Assembly (NCBI GenBank): GCA_001929475.1
Contig: LXFE01004208.1
Span: forward strand, 1 to 51,136
Direction of reading: 5' to 3'
DNA: 51,136 nucleotides
Source of the DNA: Neolecta irregularis DAH-3
Taxonomy: Eukaryota; Ascomycota; Neolectomycetes; Neolectales; Neolectaceae
Under the pieces are notes generated by a model. The model searched no databases. It saw only the letters and a program-made list of their open reading frames with translations, and was not told where the DNA came from. Each line of letters begins with the position of its first letter. Position 1 is the first letter of the stretch. The translations under genes and the position numbers were made by a program. Shown here piece after piece: positions 35,971-46,890 of this stretch.

Positions 35971-37326
35971 TCAATCGCATTCAAAAAGGCAACTGATACT
36001 CTCGCCTACCGTCAGTGTATTGGCGACAAAAAGTATACCGTTATGGGTTCGTCGAATAGCCTCTGCGAAAACGGGACTGACATCGATGACTGATAATTTT
36101 CCACTTTCTCTCCAGCGTTGGTTTACGGGAAATGCATTTGTGACAACGACCTGTGTGATGGCATCGCAATTTTCAATTTTTTCCCAGCATTCGCGCGAAA
36201 ACATTGCATGAGTGACGATTACGATGACTTGTTTGGCTGCGCAGTTGAGGGTGAGATGTTCTGCTGCGGTGACAAATGCGCCGGCGCGGTCGAGCATGTC
36301 GTCTAATACAATGGCGACGCGACCGGATACATCGCCTACGAGAGTGATCATATGTTCAAGGGACTCATCTTCGAGTTCTTCGTCGTCAGAAAGATGGTGG
36401 TCTATTGCACCGCCCAAGGGACAAGCAGTCGAATGGACGCTGATACTCAGCGGATCCTGCTGGATATGGTCGAGTCCTGGACTGGGAAAGTTGGAATCAA
36501 CCACATGGCCCGAGATAATGCGGCTAGTGATGATTTCTGCAGGCGAGTTTCCGCCGGTGACAGGATAGGGACTGTTTTTTCCTCTGCGGCGATCCGTGTG
36601 GATAAGGGCAAAGTTTGCTTTGAGGGCGTCTGCAATGGAGGTGACCCTCGAGTCAGAACTGGAAACGAACAAAAGAGCAGGTACCTTTTAGTGCCGCCGG
36701 GATTTTTTGAGACAATGACACAGTCGCGGTAGGCGGCAATGTTTTCCTTGATCCAGCGAACAAGGGTAGGCTCGGCATAGAGATTATCGACTGGAGTAGT
36801 AAAGAAGCCCTGCATCTGCGAGGCCTGGTCTTATCAATGTATATATATAAAATCTCAACATGCATGGAGATCCATGGTGATGATGTGGTCGGCTCCCGCA
36901 ACAGTTAACAGATTCGCGACCATCCGCGCCGCAATTGCACCGCGCGGCGTCTTCATCTTGCTCTGCTTTGAGTATGGAAAATACGGCATCACTGCTGGAA
37001 CCAGTGATTAGTTTACGGCCTTGCATACTTAATACCCGTAATACGCCGTGCACTGCCGCCTTTTGCAGCAGCTATCAGCACCAGCAGCTCCATCAGATGG
37101 TCATTGACGCTGGGATCAGAAACAAAACGGCGATTAAATACGTCACACTCCCGCTTTGCACGATATACACATCGTGATCACGCACACTTGCCCCAATCTC
37201 GACGCTTGTTTCGCCGTTTGAAAAGCGGCCAAGCGTAGCCGCCGCCAGCACACAGCCCAGACGCTCTGCAATTAATTTCGCGAGCTCTGGATGCGAGGAG
37301 CCACCAAAAATATGTGTCTTGCGCAT
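35971..37326 (-). CDS. prs1: Ribose-phosphate pyrophosphokinase (PRPP synthetase), insert-bearing type
   Basis: Makes phosphoribosyl pyrophosphate from ribose 5-phosphate and ATP for nucleotide, His and Trp synthesis. Five exons, with introns 36647-36684, 36825-36863 (GC donor), 36992-37035 and 37110-37141 (32 nt), give 400 aa. Blocks in order: [113 protein letters not shown] and [19 protein letters not shown]. Between [11 protein letters not shown] and [15 protein letters not shown] there is an insertion of about 80 residues, as in yeast Prs1/Prs5 non-homologous regions. The PRPP loop [10 protein letters not shown] departs from the usual DTxGT, as in regulatory-type fungal Prs subunits. It begins only 14 nt after the Dbp7 stop. 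Confidence 0.88.
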
Positions 37327-37340
37327 GGTGGTGAGGCAAT

Positions 37341-39237
37341 TCAGGATCGATCTAAATAGTCTACTTTTGCGCTTTTCACCCGTTTGCTCCTTCCCACACC
37401 TCCGGAACTCCGGTCCCGCTTCCCCATAGCACTCGGCTTGTCTCGCAGCCCAAAACTCTTTGCCAAATGTCCCAAATGCACTTTCTCCATTCCAAACCAC
37501 CGCCGCTCCTCTTTGACATGCGTCGCATAAGCCCGTACGTGGCTGCGATATGCTTCTGTAGCAACTAAAACATTTTGCAAGACATACCGCTCCATGCCAA
37601 GCTGCGATTCCGTTGCAGAATCCTGCCATTGCGCACCCAAAAGACGCTTAAACAGACCTTCGATGCTCTGCAAAGACACGCCATCAAGGCTTTCCGCATA
37701 ACCAGCCTCCACAGGCGAAAGAAAGAGATACGCAGTCCCGCGCTTGCCTGCCCGTGCCGTTCGTCCTATACGGTGCAGATAGTCGTCAGTAGAAAACGGC
37801 GCGTCGTACTGCACTACCGTTTGCACATCAGGCAGATCCAACCCCCGTGCAGCAACATCGGTGCAAAACAGTATAGCCCGCCCGTCATTCGAAAACACAG
37901 AGATCGTTTCAATCCGTGTCTGGTGCTCCAGGTTGCCATGCAGCTTGAGAATCTTGCGGCCATGAAGGACTGTGCTAAACAGCGTTGCGTAGAAATCTAC
38001 AGCTGCAGTACAACTCGCAAACACCAAAATCTGGCTTTGAGTTTTGGACAAGAGCGTGTGTAGCCCAACCAGTCTCAGTTTGAGAGGAGTGATCAGTGCA
38101 AACTGGTCCAGTTGACCAGGCGCGGATTCATTTCCTTGCAAAGAAAGCAAAACAGGGTCCTCAAGACGATTCGATAACGACTCGACGCTTCCCTGCATCG
38201 TCGCCGAACATAATATCGTCTTCCACCCATTCTTCTTCTCCCGCAATATTTTCAGAATCTTTTCAATCGTCTCCTCAAACCCGAGATCCATCAATCTATC
38301 CCCCTCGTCCATGATAATCCACTTTAGCGAGCGCAGATTCATGCATTCCGTATTCTCAAGATGATCAAGACATCGCCCCGGCGTAGAAACGATAATATTC
38401 CCGCCTTTCCTCAACCGAGATTTCTCAGACTTTTTCTTCTCACCTCCACTCAAGATAACAGATACGAGCCCTGTACCCGGAAGTAAAACGTCCAGCGTAC
38501 TTTGTATCTGCCGCGCCAATTCCCGCGTCGGAACAAGAATAAGCGTACTAGTCCCATCCGCCCTATTACTCTTTTCCTCCAACAAACAATGAATAATCGG
38601 AAGGAGATAAGCAAGCGTCTTCCCAGAACCCGTTTGACTCGATATAAATAAATCACAATGATTCCTCAACAAATAGGGTATACTCTCCTCTTGAATTCCC
38701 GTAGGATTCTCAATCCCCAATTTTTTCAACGATGATAAAATTCGTGGATTCAACATATTAAACGTCCCTTGCAAATTTGGTGCGTTGGTGATTATCCCGG
38801 GTGGTTTTTTATTTACATGTGATATGTCGATGTCAATTTCGGGATTGGATGTAAATAGAGAGGAAATAAATTGCGTTGGTTTTGTGTTGGTTCGTTTGGA
38901 AGAGCGTGTATTTGAAACAGTCGGGATATTTTCGGTTCCATTTGTCGTTGCATTGGCTACCTTTTTCGTCGTAACCTGAACTTTATCTTTGACAGGACCA
39001 TGTTTATGCTTGAAATGATCTTGTTTATCATTCAGCACATCTTCATTGGTTTCTAATATCAACAATTTCTTTCAGAAATTAAATACCCCGTAAGCAATAA
39101 ATTTTACTTTTTTTCTCCTCCCAATGTTTATGAGCCTTTTTAGATCTCACTCGATCCATCCATCTCCCCTTTTGCACCTTCTTGATTGGTTTCCACCGTC
39201 CATCGTCGACTGCAATGTTCACAAGAATGTCCTCCAT
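37341..39237 (-). CDS. dbp7: DEAD-box RNA helicase Dbp7, ribosome biogenesis
   Basis: Nucleolar ATP-dependent helicase needed for 60S subunit assembly. Exon 1 (39237-39108) reads [20 protein letters not shown] and GGRW-like KGRWMDR, the Dbp7 N-terminus. A 55-nt intron (39053-39107) joins it in phase to exon 2 (39052-37341), for 613 aa. Helicase motifs are present: Q motif [14 protein letters not shown], motif [26 protein letters not shown], motif II written DEGD instead of DEAD (a Dbp7 trait), [12 protein letters not shown] and [10 protein letters not shown]. The Dbp7 C-terminal extension with [13 protein letters not shown] and [11 protein letters not shown] ends in basic residues. Starting only at the exon 2 frame would need a non-ATG start. 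GC content is markedly higher in the 3' half than the 5' half. Confidence 0.92.
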
Positions 39238-39374
39238 CGAATAAATGAGGTTTGTCGAAAAATATTTCGGTCATGTGAAGCGACCGGCGCTGAAACAATA
39301 CCAATATCACTACCAAAGACCAATACTTTCCGTTTTTTTTAAATCTATTATACACATGTAGGAAAAAAATCCCT

Positions 39375-39761
39375 TTAATTGCGTGAGGTTCTCTTGAACA
39401 GCTTTCGAACAAAACAGTGGATTCCATCAATACGAATAATCGCTTCATGGCAAACCTCTTCAACAGTATGCCCATGCAATCTACCCCTCTCTGCTCGGCG
39501 TGTCTTTACAGCAAGATATCGTCTCCTTTCAGCAGCCAAATCATCCAAATACAGAAATGCAGGTCGATCCGGATATATTTGTGATACAGCTTCGTCAGCG
39601 TCGTCATTGCGCAGGAAGTAGTTTGGCTGTTCATCAGCCATACTCGCAATTTCCAGAGCAGCGGTAGAAGAAGAAGTAATGGTACGAGTTGTGTTACTGT
39701 AGCTTTCCAAGGTGGCAGTGAGTGTATATCCTAACGAGGAAGACCAATGAATTGCAGACAT
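39375..39761 (-). CDS. Hypothetical protein
   Basis: A 128-aa frame from the ATG at 39761. The first 45 residues are Ser/Thr-rich (MSAIHWSSSLGYTLTATLES), and the rest is charged with DADEAVSQIYPDRPAFLYLD, DDLAAERRRYLAVKTRRAER and HEAIIRIDGIHCFVRKLF. No signal peptide or membrane helix is evident, and I do not recognise the family. The 5' leader is pyrimidine-rich, the stop is 137 bp from the Dbp7 start, and no intron is needed. Protein-like composition supports a real gene. Confidence 0.5.
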   Translation of the reverse strand: MSAIHWSSSLGYTLTATLESYSNTTRTITSSSTAALEIASMADEQPNYFLRNDDADEAVSQIYPDRPAFLYLDDLAAERRRYLAVKTRRAERGRLHGHTVEEVCHEAIIRIDGIHCFVRKLFKRTSRN

Positions 39762-40542
39762 TGATGAAGAGATAAAGAGCAACTTGGGTGGAATCGAGAA
39801 TTAAAAAGAGAGGAATTGCAGGCATCGCCTAGATGTCGTCATTTACATAGGTTCAAGCATTCCAGCTCGCAACTTCTAAATATTACGACAGAGCCATGTG
39901 CTATACACTTTCCAAACCGGGTGATGACCACCATATCGCTGATTTAGGGTGCGTTCGTCAGCCGTCATTTTGACCCAAAAATCATGATATTAGGCCATTT
40001 TGACGTATTTCAATGAAAACAACTGTGGCGTTCGGCGCCACATCAAATTCCAACGTTTTCTTGAGATATTTGTCAGCATATCTCAAGAAAAGAATACTGA
40101 TCCAGTCAGTGTGAGTAAAATCAAAGGATACGGTCTCAGGTGAGTATCACAGTTCATCCAGTGGGGTTCTTTCAATTGAACGTAAAATTGATTCTCTGAT
40201 ATACACTTACATTGAACTTGAGACCAAGGAATAAAGCCAGGATATTTATCTGAACGCATCATGTAACAAAATTAACCCTATATATAACGACGCCTCAAGG
40301 AAGAAAAGTTGGTACAGTCTGTTGCGGAGCCAGTGAAATTTAAACTTATTCTGAACACTTTCCTATCCCGTGTCTTACTTTCTACAATATGTATTACATG
40401 AGGGTGGTAGTACTGATATTATGAATTCCGAAATGAACATTAATTCTTGAACAAATTGGAATCTCGGGACCACTGGACTAAACAAGTAATTATTACTTTT
40501 GTGTGAAATCATCAGCAAATACAGAGGCGATTTTCAAATCGA
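39762..40542. other. Intergenic with hairpins
   Basis: No coding signal. It holds two inverted repeats, a 14-bp stem at 40056-40091 and a 7-bp GC-rich stem at 40024-40042, next to a GGTGCGTTCG motif at about 39957. This may be a decayed short transposable element. Confidence 0.45.
40056..40091. repeat. Perfect 14-bp inverted repeat (hairpin)
   Basis: TTTTCTTGAGATAT and ATATCTCAAGAAAA flank an 8-nt loop. There is no following T-run, and it lies about 450 bp downstream of the permease stop (40543), too far to be an obvious terminator. Confidence 0.85.
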
Positions 40543-42528
40543 TTACACAAGCCAATCCCATGCTTTGGCATACCAAGTCCCAGGTAATTGTTCCCGCCAC
40601 TCAGCAGCTTCACGATCAATTCTTTCTTTTCCAGTGAAAAAATCCATCTCCTCTGGCTTGACGAATCGTGTTCGTTTGATGGCCTTGTAACCGAAGAATA
40701 GGACAGCGAAAAGAATGATGCTTATATACGAAGCAAAAAAACCAGAGGTGTCAAACCCATCTTGAAAGGTGTCGAAACCATTAAAAATGATAATTAAAAC
40801 GAGCCAAAAGAGCGCAAAACTAGACAAATTTAGTTTGACAGGAAAATAAATACTTACTAAGAACCGTATGGTTGCCACCGGGATTTGAATGGAAGGTCAT
40901 CCCGCGACAGTTCCTGAACTTCCATCCCTTTCTTGAATCTTAGAAAAGCGACGAGAATTGTACACCACTTGATATAAGTACTCGCTGGAGACCAGGATAC
41001 ATACTGTGACAATGTTTCCAATCGCAATCAAATTGGAAAACCAGTCAAAAACTTGAGACGATGAGCTTCCAAGATTCAAATAAGCCATTAAAGTCAGTAT
41101 GGCGATACTGACGACACACCACAGCGGGACCCCTTGACGGGTACACTTTTTGAAAAATGAAGGTGCTTTCCCGTCGAGGGCTAGTGAGTATAATGTTCGT
41201 GAACCGGCGTAGACGAACGAGTTTCCCGCTGACCAAGCCGATGAGAGGATCACACCATTAATGATGTGTGGGACAACATCTATTCCAACCCTTTTGATCC
41301 CAATAACAAAGGGCGAGGCAGATGCGCCACGTCCTATTCCATGTCAGCTGTTATGCTAAAAGGTTTCCAAGATACCTCCACTCTTGATTTGCTTAGACAT
41401 CTCAGGATCATTGTAGGGAACAAGGACACCTATAGCCAGAATCCCAAGAACGTAAAAAACAAGAATTCGCCAAAAGACTCGTCGAACAGCTTTTGGAACG
41501 TTGCGCCGAGGATTACGGGTTTCTCCAGCAGTAATCGCAATTAGCTCCGTTCCTCCAAATGAAAAAGCAGCTTGAGTCAACACCTTCCAGAGTCTATAAC
41601 CTTAATATATGTCCAAAGAATTTCGAAATACCCCAAAAACAACCCTGCTCCCCCCATAGAAAGATATTCATGCATAGCTCCTGGACTCCTCCAGTATCTT
41701 GATTTTATAAGCAGAAGTGCTGGGCAGTGATATACCTAAATCCAATGCGATCATGTTTGGGGTTTCCTCCCAGACATACGATGAATGATAGTAAAAGTAG
41801 CCCCACTATTGTTACAATCTTAATACTCGCGAACCAAAATTCTGTCTCTCCGTACATTTCAACCCCTACAGTGTCAGTTCCCAAAAATACAAAATTATCC
41901 GAGAACGTAGATACCCAGGAGATTTAGTCCAATAATAACGATATATAAAATGGTAATATAAACTGCGACATTGACTTTATGTTCAGTATCCCAGAAATCA
42001 ATGACGAGCGCGGCAGCGGTGATTTCCGCTGCTGCCGTAACTCCGAATGAAAACCAGTAAAGCCACCCTTGAGCAAATCCCCTTACGATCAGTAAAATCA
42101 TTCTAAAAAATAGCATACCATGCTTCATCTATATACCTTACCGCCAAGCTAGGAACCGCACCAGGTAGCGGAAGATAGGTTACGATCTCACCCAGACTTT
42201 GCATGATGAAATATATCAGAACACCCATGAACGTATACGCCAGGAGAGCAGATAAAGGACCTGCGTTAGCGAGCGATTTTGCTGATCCAACAAAAAGTCC
42301 CTACAAGGATTAGAGCCACTCTTTCGGATGAAGATCAACGGTGCCAATAGTCCCTCCCAATGCAATAAACTGAACATGACGAGCCTTCAACTCTCTCTGA
42401 ACTTCCCCGTATACCTCAACCTCCGCCTTATCTATAACATCACGGGCATATTGTTTCTTGTTTTTCTCATCGATGGGAAGCGATGAAGAATTTCGATCAT
42501 AATGAGGCGGATTGAGTTCTTGGGTCAT
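40543..42528 (-). CDS. Amino acid permease, paralogue A (YAT family)
   Basis: Proton-coupled amino acid uptake at the plasma membrane, twelve-helix APC/YAT family. Start is the ATG at 42528 (MTQELNPPHYDR). The cytosolic N-terminus ends in VQRELKARHVQFIALGGTIG, the family signature, followed by GLFVGSAKSLANAGPLSALL and MQSLGEIVTYLPLPGAVPSL. Helix blocks include GFAQGWLYWFSFGVTAAAEI, AAFSFGGTELIAITAGETRN with PRRNVPKAVRRVFWRI, GVILSSAWSAGNSFVYAGSR and the tail WYAKAWDWLV at the C-terminus. Several introns of 37-45 nt are placed by homology to paralogues B and C, including one at 42082-42118 with a GT donor. The upstream region has a paired GATA site. Substrate is unknown; expected size about 540 aa. 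Confidence 0.87.
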
Positions 42529-43576
42529 CAGGAAAAGCAAGATTCGGAGGGGCAACTCCTTGGCTAGAATTTATATTTGTGATTCCTTTGAAGAAAGATA
42601 AGAGAGAATCGCTTATCAAGAGCTGGCGGGAATTTATCCGGAGCTAGGGAACTCTTATGTTTCGGAAATGCTATAGCCCTTGCAACGAATGTCGAATAAA
42701 GCATTTCCCTTCCTTCATCCAGGAATCCCCACAATGGATAAATCTCTGAATCGAAGTAGACACAATAACCAGCGTCTCTAAGTGATCCTGAAAGTTGTGC
42801 AACCATGTCAAGACACAATTAAGCTGCTTCTTCGCCAATGTCTTTGATTGGACCCTCTTGCCTTCCGTAATCGGCCGAAAGGTTTCATGATAAGGAAACG
42901 AATGATTTGACAGGCAGCCATTGGTTACAAAAAGGCATGGGCCTTACCACTTTTGGGCTTCCTCTATACAGGGTGTTCAGATTAGCGCTATTTTTGAGAG
43001 ATGTAGTCTTCCCGAATAGTACGTACGTAGGTGTCTTAGCGTAGAAGAGATATCCATACGTTTCAAGAATAAACTGATCCCTTTGGTCTGTTACATTGGC
43101 CAAAGCTTTCGGGAGAGATCCTGACTGAACCTATTGCGATAGTCTTCGCTTGGATCTTTCAAGATGGGCTTGCGGGCATACAGAGACCACGAATTTCTTT
43201 TGTTTACATTTCCGCTATTGAGTTGAATTTTAAATGTTGTCAGTGGATTCTCTTACATATCAAGTGTTGTCATCAGAAGTATAAAGAGACCAAGACCATC
43301 AAATGGTGGTGAAATCGTGTTTAGCCTTCAAGGATCACTATTCTATTAAGAACAGGATGCTTAGATTTTAATGATTTGCCCTTTGTCATCTAGAGAATCT
43401 ACAAAACCAAGACCTAGCCAGCCCCGCATCGAATGATTCAACAGTGCGATAGGTAAATTTGGTATGTGGAATTGGCCGAAGCTAATCTATATAATATTGT
43501 GTATATGCATTATTAAGCACTATCTTCTCCCCGAGCACTTTAACATGTTCATTTTACAATTTTCTTTTGATGACTC
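42529..43576. other. Permease A promoter / permease B 3' flank
   Basis: About 1 kb without a convincing gene. GATAAG-type sites occur at 42597-42602, 42612-42617 (reverse) and 42889-42894. Confidence 0.45.
42597..42617. promoter_or_regulatory. Paired inverted GATA sites upstream of permease A
   Basis: GATAAG and CTTATC face each other across 9 nt, about 70-90 bp before the permease ATG at 42528. In ascomycetes, AreA/Gaf1-type GATA factors activate amino acid permeases under nitrogen limitation, and paired sites are favoured. Functional use is inferred. Confidence 0.45.
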
Positions 43577-45555
43577 TTATACCAACCAATCCCAGAATCT
43601 TTCATACCAAGTTGTTGGGATGTTTTCCACATGCATGGCTTCTTCCCTATCTATCTTTTCCTGCCCAGTAATAAAATCCATATCTTCATCCCGAACAAAC
43701 TTTGAACGAGACGTAATTTTGTGACCAACATAGAAAACAGCGAAGAAAATCAAACTCAAATATGCGGGAAGAAACTGAGAGAGTGAGAAGCCAGACTGAA
43801 ACGTATCGAAGCCATTGAAGATAATAATCATAGAAATCCAGAAGAGCCCGAAACTTGGAGTTAGAAGTAAGAACCAACGGTATACATTTACTAAGCAATA
43901 TACGGCTGGAAAATCGACTTGAATGGCAAGGAATTTCGAGAAATACCCTGTGTAGAAAGACCTTTCTTGAACCTAATAAAGGCAAGAAGAATAGTATTCC
44001 ACTAGACATCAGTTTTCGACTTGACAAAGGCGTACGGTTATGATATTTGCGATTGTACACAGATTGGCTAGCCAATCAAAAACCTGACTGGATGAATTTC
44101 CAATGTTAAGAAAAGCACTTAGTCCCACTATCGCAATACTTCCCACGCCGAAAATCGGTATTCCATTTTTTGTACATGTTTTGAAAATTGAGGGTGCCTT
44201 CCCATCTAAAGCCAGGGAGTAGATTGTTCGAGAGCCGGCATAGGCGAACGAGTTTCCTGACGACCAGGCCGAGGAGAGAATTACGGCATTTATTATATGC
44301 GGGAGAACATCAATTCCAACCCGGCTGATGCCAATGACAAAGGGCGAGGCCGATGCTCCAGGAACTCAGTGATCAGCAGACAACCGACGATCAGAAATCT
44401 GTACCTCCATTGGCAATTTGCTTCGACATATAGGGATCATTATAGGGGACCAACACACCGATTGCAAGAACACCAAAGACATAGAAGATTATAATTCGCC
44501 AGAATACCCGTCGAACCGCCTTTGGAACATTTCTTCTAGGGTTTCTGGCCTCACCAGCCGTGATTGCGATCAATTCGGTACCAGAGTAGGAAAATGCTGC
44601 TTGTAACATAACTTTCCACAAACTTCAAGATGAGTGTACTGTGAGTGAAGAGAAGATACCCACAAAGACGCCCAATGTCGCCGATGGTAAGATATTCTCT
44701 CATATATCCGGGATCTTTCCAGTATCTTATGCATGAAACTTAGCTTCTATTGGTAAAGAAATACCGAAATCCCAGCCTTTCGTGCTTTGGATTTCCGCCA
44801 AGAACAACGATAAATGACATAAGAAGCAATCCAACAATCGTAACTATTTTTAGACTGGCGAACCAGAACTCCATTTCCCCGTATACTTGGACACCTCTTG
44901 GTCAAAAAATGTGAACATTGAATTGCAAAACGAAAGCGTACTTAAACAATTCATACCTATAATCATGACATACAATACTGAGATGTATATCCCGACAGGT
45001 ATTTTTCGCTCGGCATCCCAATAGGTAATGATCAAAGCAGCAGCAGTAATCTCTACCGCAACGGAAACACCGAAATATAGCCAATAAAGCCAGCCTTGAG
45101 CAAAGCCCCTGGAAGAGTCAGTGCCGTGTTTCTGTTGAGGAGAAAATTGCCATGATTCATCAATGTATCGAGATGCTAAGCTCGGTACTGCACCGGGCAA
45201 AGGCAAATATGAGATCATTTCGCCTAAGCTTTGCATTACACAGAATACGCAAAGTGCGATAAAAGCATATGCCAATAGTGCAGAAAATGGGCCTGCAGTC
45301 GCGAGTGCCTTTGCCGAGCCGACAAATAATCCCTTTCGTGAGCCTTTTCAGAAACGGCAATACAGTTCCAATTGTTCCCCCCAGGGCAATGAGCTGGATA
45401 TGTCGAGATTTCAACCCTCGTTGGACTTCTCCAAACTCTTCTACAACTTCATCGGTAATAACCCCGCGGCAGGAAACATCATGAGATTTCTCCACAGAGA
45501 ACATTGGAAGAGATGAGTCTTTCGAGCTGGACGATGAGTTCATTCGAGCTGCCAT
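43577..45555 (-). CDS. Amino acid permease, paralogue B (YAT family)
   Basis: Second of three tandem permeases. The start is the ATG at 45555 (MAARMNSSSSSKD) or the Met four codons later. Signature blocks: VQRGLKSRHIQLIALGGTIG, then GLFVGSAKALATAGPFSALL, MQSLGEMISYLPLPGAVPSL, GFAQGWLYWLYFGVSVAVEI, QAAFSYSGTELIAITAGEAR and SSAWSSGNSFAYAGSRTIYS. It ends TWYERFWDWLV. All introns are in the same places as in A where compared, but the one at 45109-45150 has a GC donor. One near 44350-44400, after QIANGG, is shared with A and absent from C. No frameshift remains after splicing, so it appears functional. Substrate unknown. Confidence 0.86.
45109..45150 (-). other. GC-AG intron in permease B
   Basis: Minus-strand 42-nt intron beginning GCAATT and ending TTCCAG, splitting a Trp codon before GFAQGW. 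Paralogues A (42082-42118) and C (48418-48456) have an intron at the same codon and phase with ordinary GT donors, which makes the GC donor here well supported. Confidence 0.85.
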
Positions 45556-46890
45556 TTTCGTTCAAGAAAAAGTGAGGCACAATACACAATATGTGTACGA
45601 ATGATATGAGGGTTTGGAGGAATCTATATAATGAAATAAATGTCAGGTGAAGAAGAACTAAAGAAGTGGATGGGTCGAACTCATCGATTGGAGTTCTGAG
45701 TAGTGCAAACCTACGAAACAGTAAGATACTGAATGTTCTTAGGAGACGGTTGCCTTTGCATGTCGTTTTAATTTATGGTCTACTTGTAAGATATGCCTTC
45801 GGCGGTTTTGCTTTTGTTCGCTCCGATTCGCCATTAAATTTGAACGACCCCCGTGTAGCCTGGTTGCCGGTTGATCGAGCAAACATGTGTCCAACAGCAC
45901 AATACTGGAAGTAAAAGTGTGTTGATTATCGTTATTTTCCCAGTGCTTATCTACTCGCGGCGCCCTAGTAAAAAGCATGTCAGCCAAGATTTGGCTCTAT
46001 CTCCTTGTAGTCTGCGATCGTATCAAAGATCAACAGAAGGCATGATTTGGGGATGACGTCGTTTATATTTCGCAGAAGACATGGCAAGGCATGGCGTACC
46101 GTAACGACTGGTTGAGGCGGTTGTTCAACCTAAAATACCCATGCTTCTTTTTGGAAACTGAAATCATGTTCTATGATTATCTTTAACCGCTCTGTCAATA
46201 CGATCTTGTTTTATATCCCCGTAAGCCATGTCTTGCTTAAGCCCTGGTTTCGCGCTGTCGAACAGTACTTAGAATTCTAAAAGAATTGGAAAACATCTTA
46301 TCAGCTCATCTGGATAAGCCAGGGAGACCAGCTGATCATTAACGGGTTGAACAGCAAAGTTTTCGAGCAAGTTTCACAGGAACGGCCCTCAACGTCGCCA
46401 TTTCTCGAGTAGGATGGGTGATAATAATGGGTTTCTTATCTCCCACCAATGGTTGGTAATCTTCAGCTGGCTTCGTCGATGATCAAGCAACCTGTATCAG
46501 GAAGAAATCCAAAAAAGTGTTACCACCATACTTCATGCCCTCCCTTGCAGTTACTTTGTCTAACACGATGAAAAGAAACCATCAAAGTGCTGATTGATTC
46601 GACCCCTGAGTTTCCGAGAATAGCAAAGATCCTGTGCTAATTCGAGCAATTTATCTCTTCAATGTTTTGAGCATGTATGTTGCATGTCGGACAAAGGAAA
46701 ATCGGGGTTGGGCCAAGAAGCTTGTCTTATGAGACAAGAAACTCTATGCTCCGGAAGATACATCGATAACTAGCTAGGAAAACACTAGGAACTTTATGAA
46801 AGTACTCTCAGACATAGTGCAATTTGCAAAAGTAAGCGCATTCACAGATGTACGTTGTACTGATCGCCAAGAATCGACTGACTCGAAGAA
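45556..46890. other. Permease B promoter / permease C 3' flank
   Basis: About 1.3 kb with no convincing gene. GATA-type motifs are at 45946-45951, 46297-46302, 46313-46318 and 46435-46440, consistent with nitrogen control of the permease. Small frames are probably chance. Confidence 0.45.
46297..46318. promoter_or_regulatory. Paired GATA sites in permease B upstream region
   Basis: CTTATC (46297-46302) and GATAAG (46313-46318) are 10 nt apart, about 750 bp before the permease B start. Chance occurrence is possible in AT-rich DNA. Confidence 0.3.

Noticed and set aside
36825-36863. A GT donor (36859) for the PRPP synthetase intron
   Set aside because: It would make a 30-nt or frame-breaking intron and add residues to a strictly conserved DLHASQ-QGFF block; the GC donor gives the exact family sequence.
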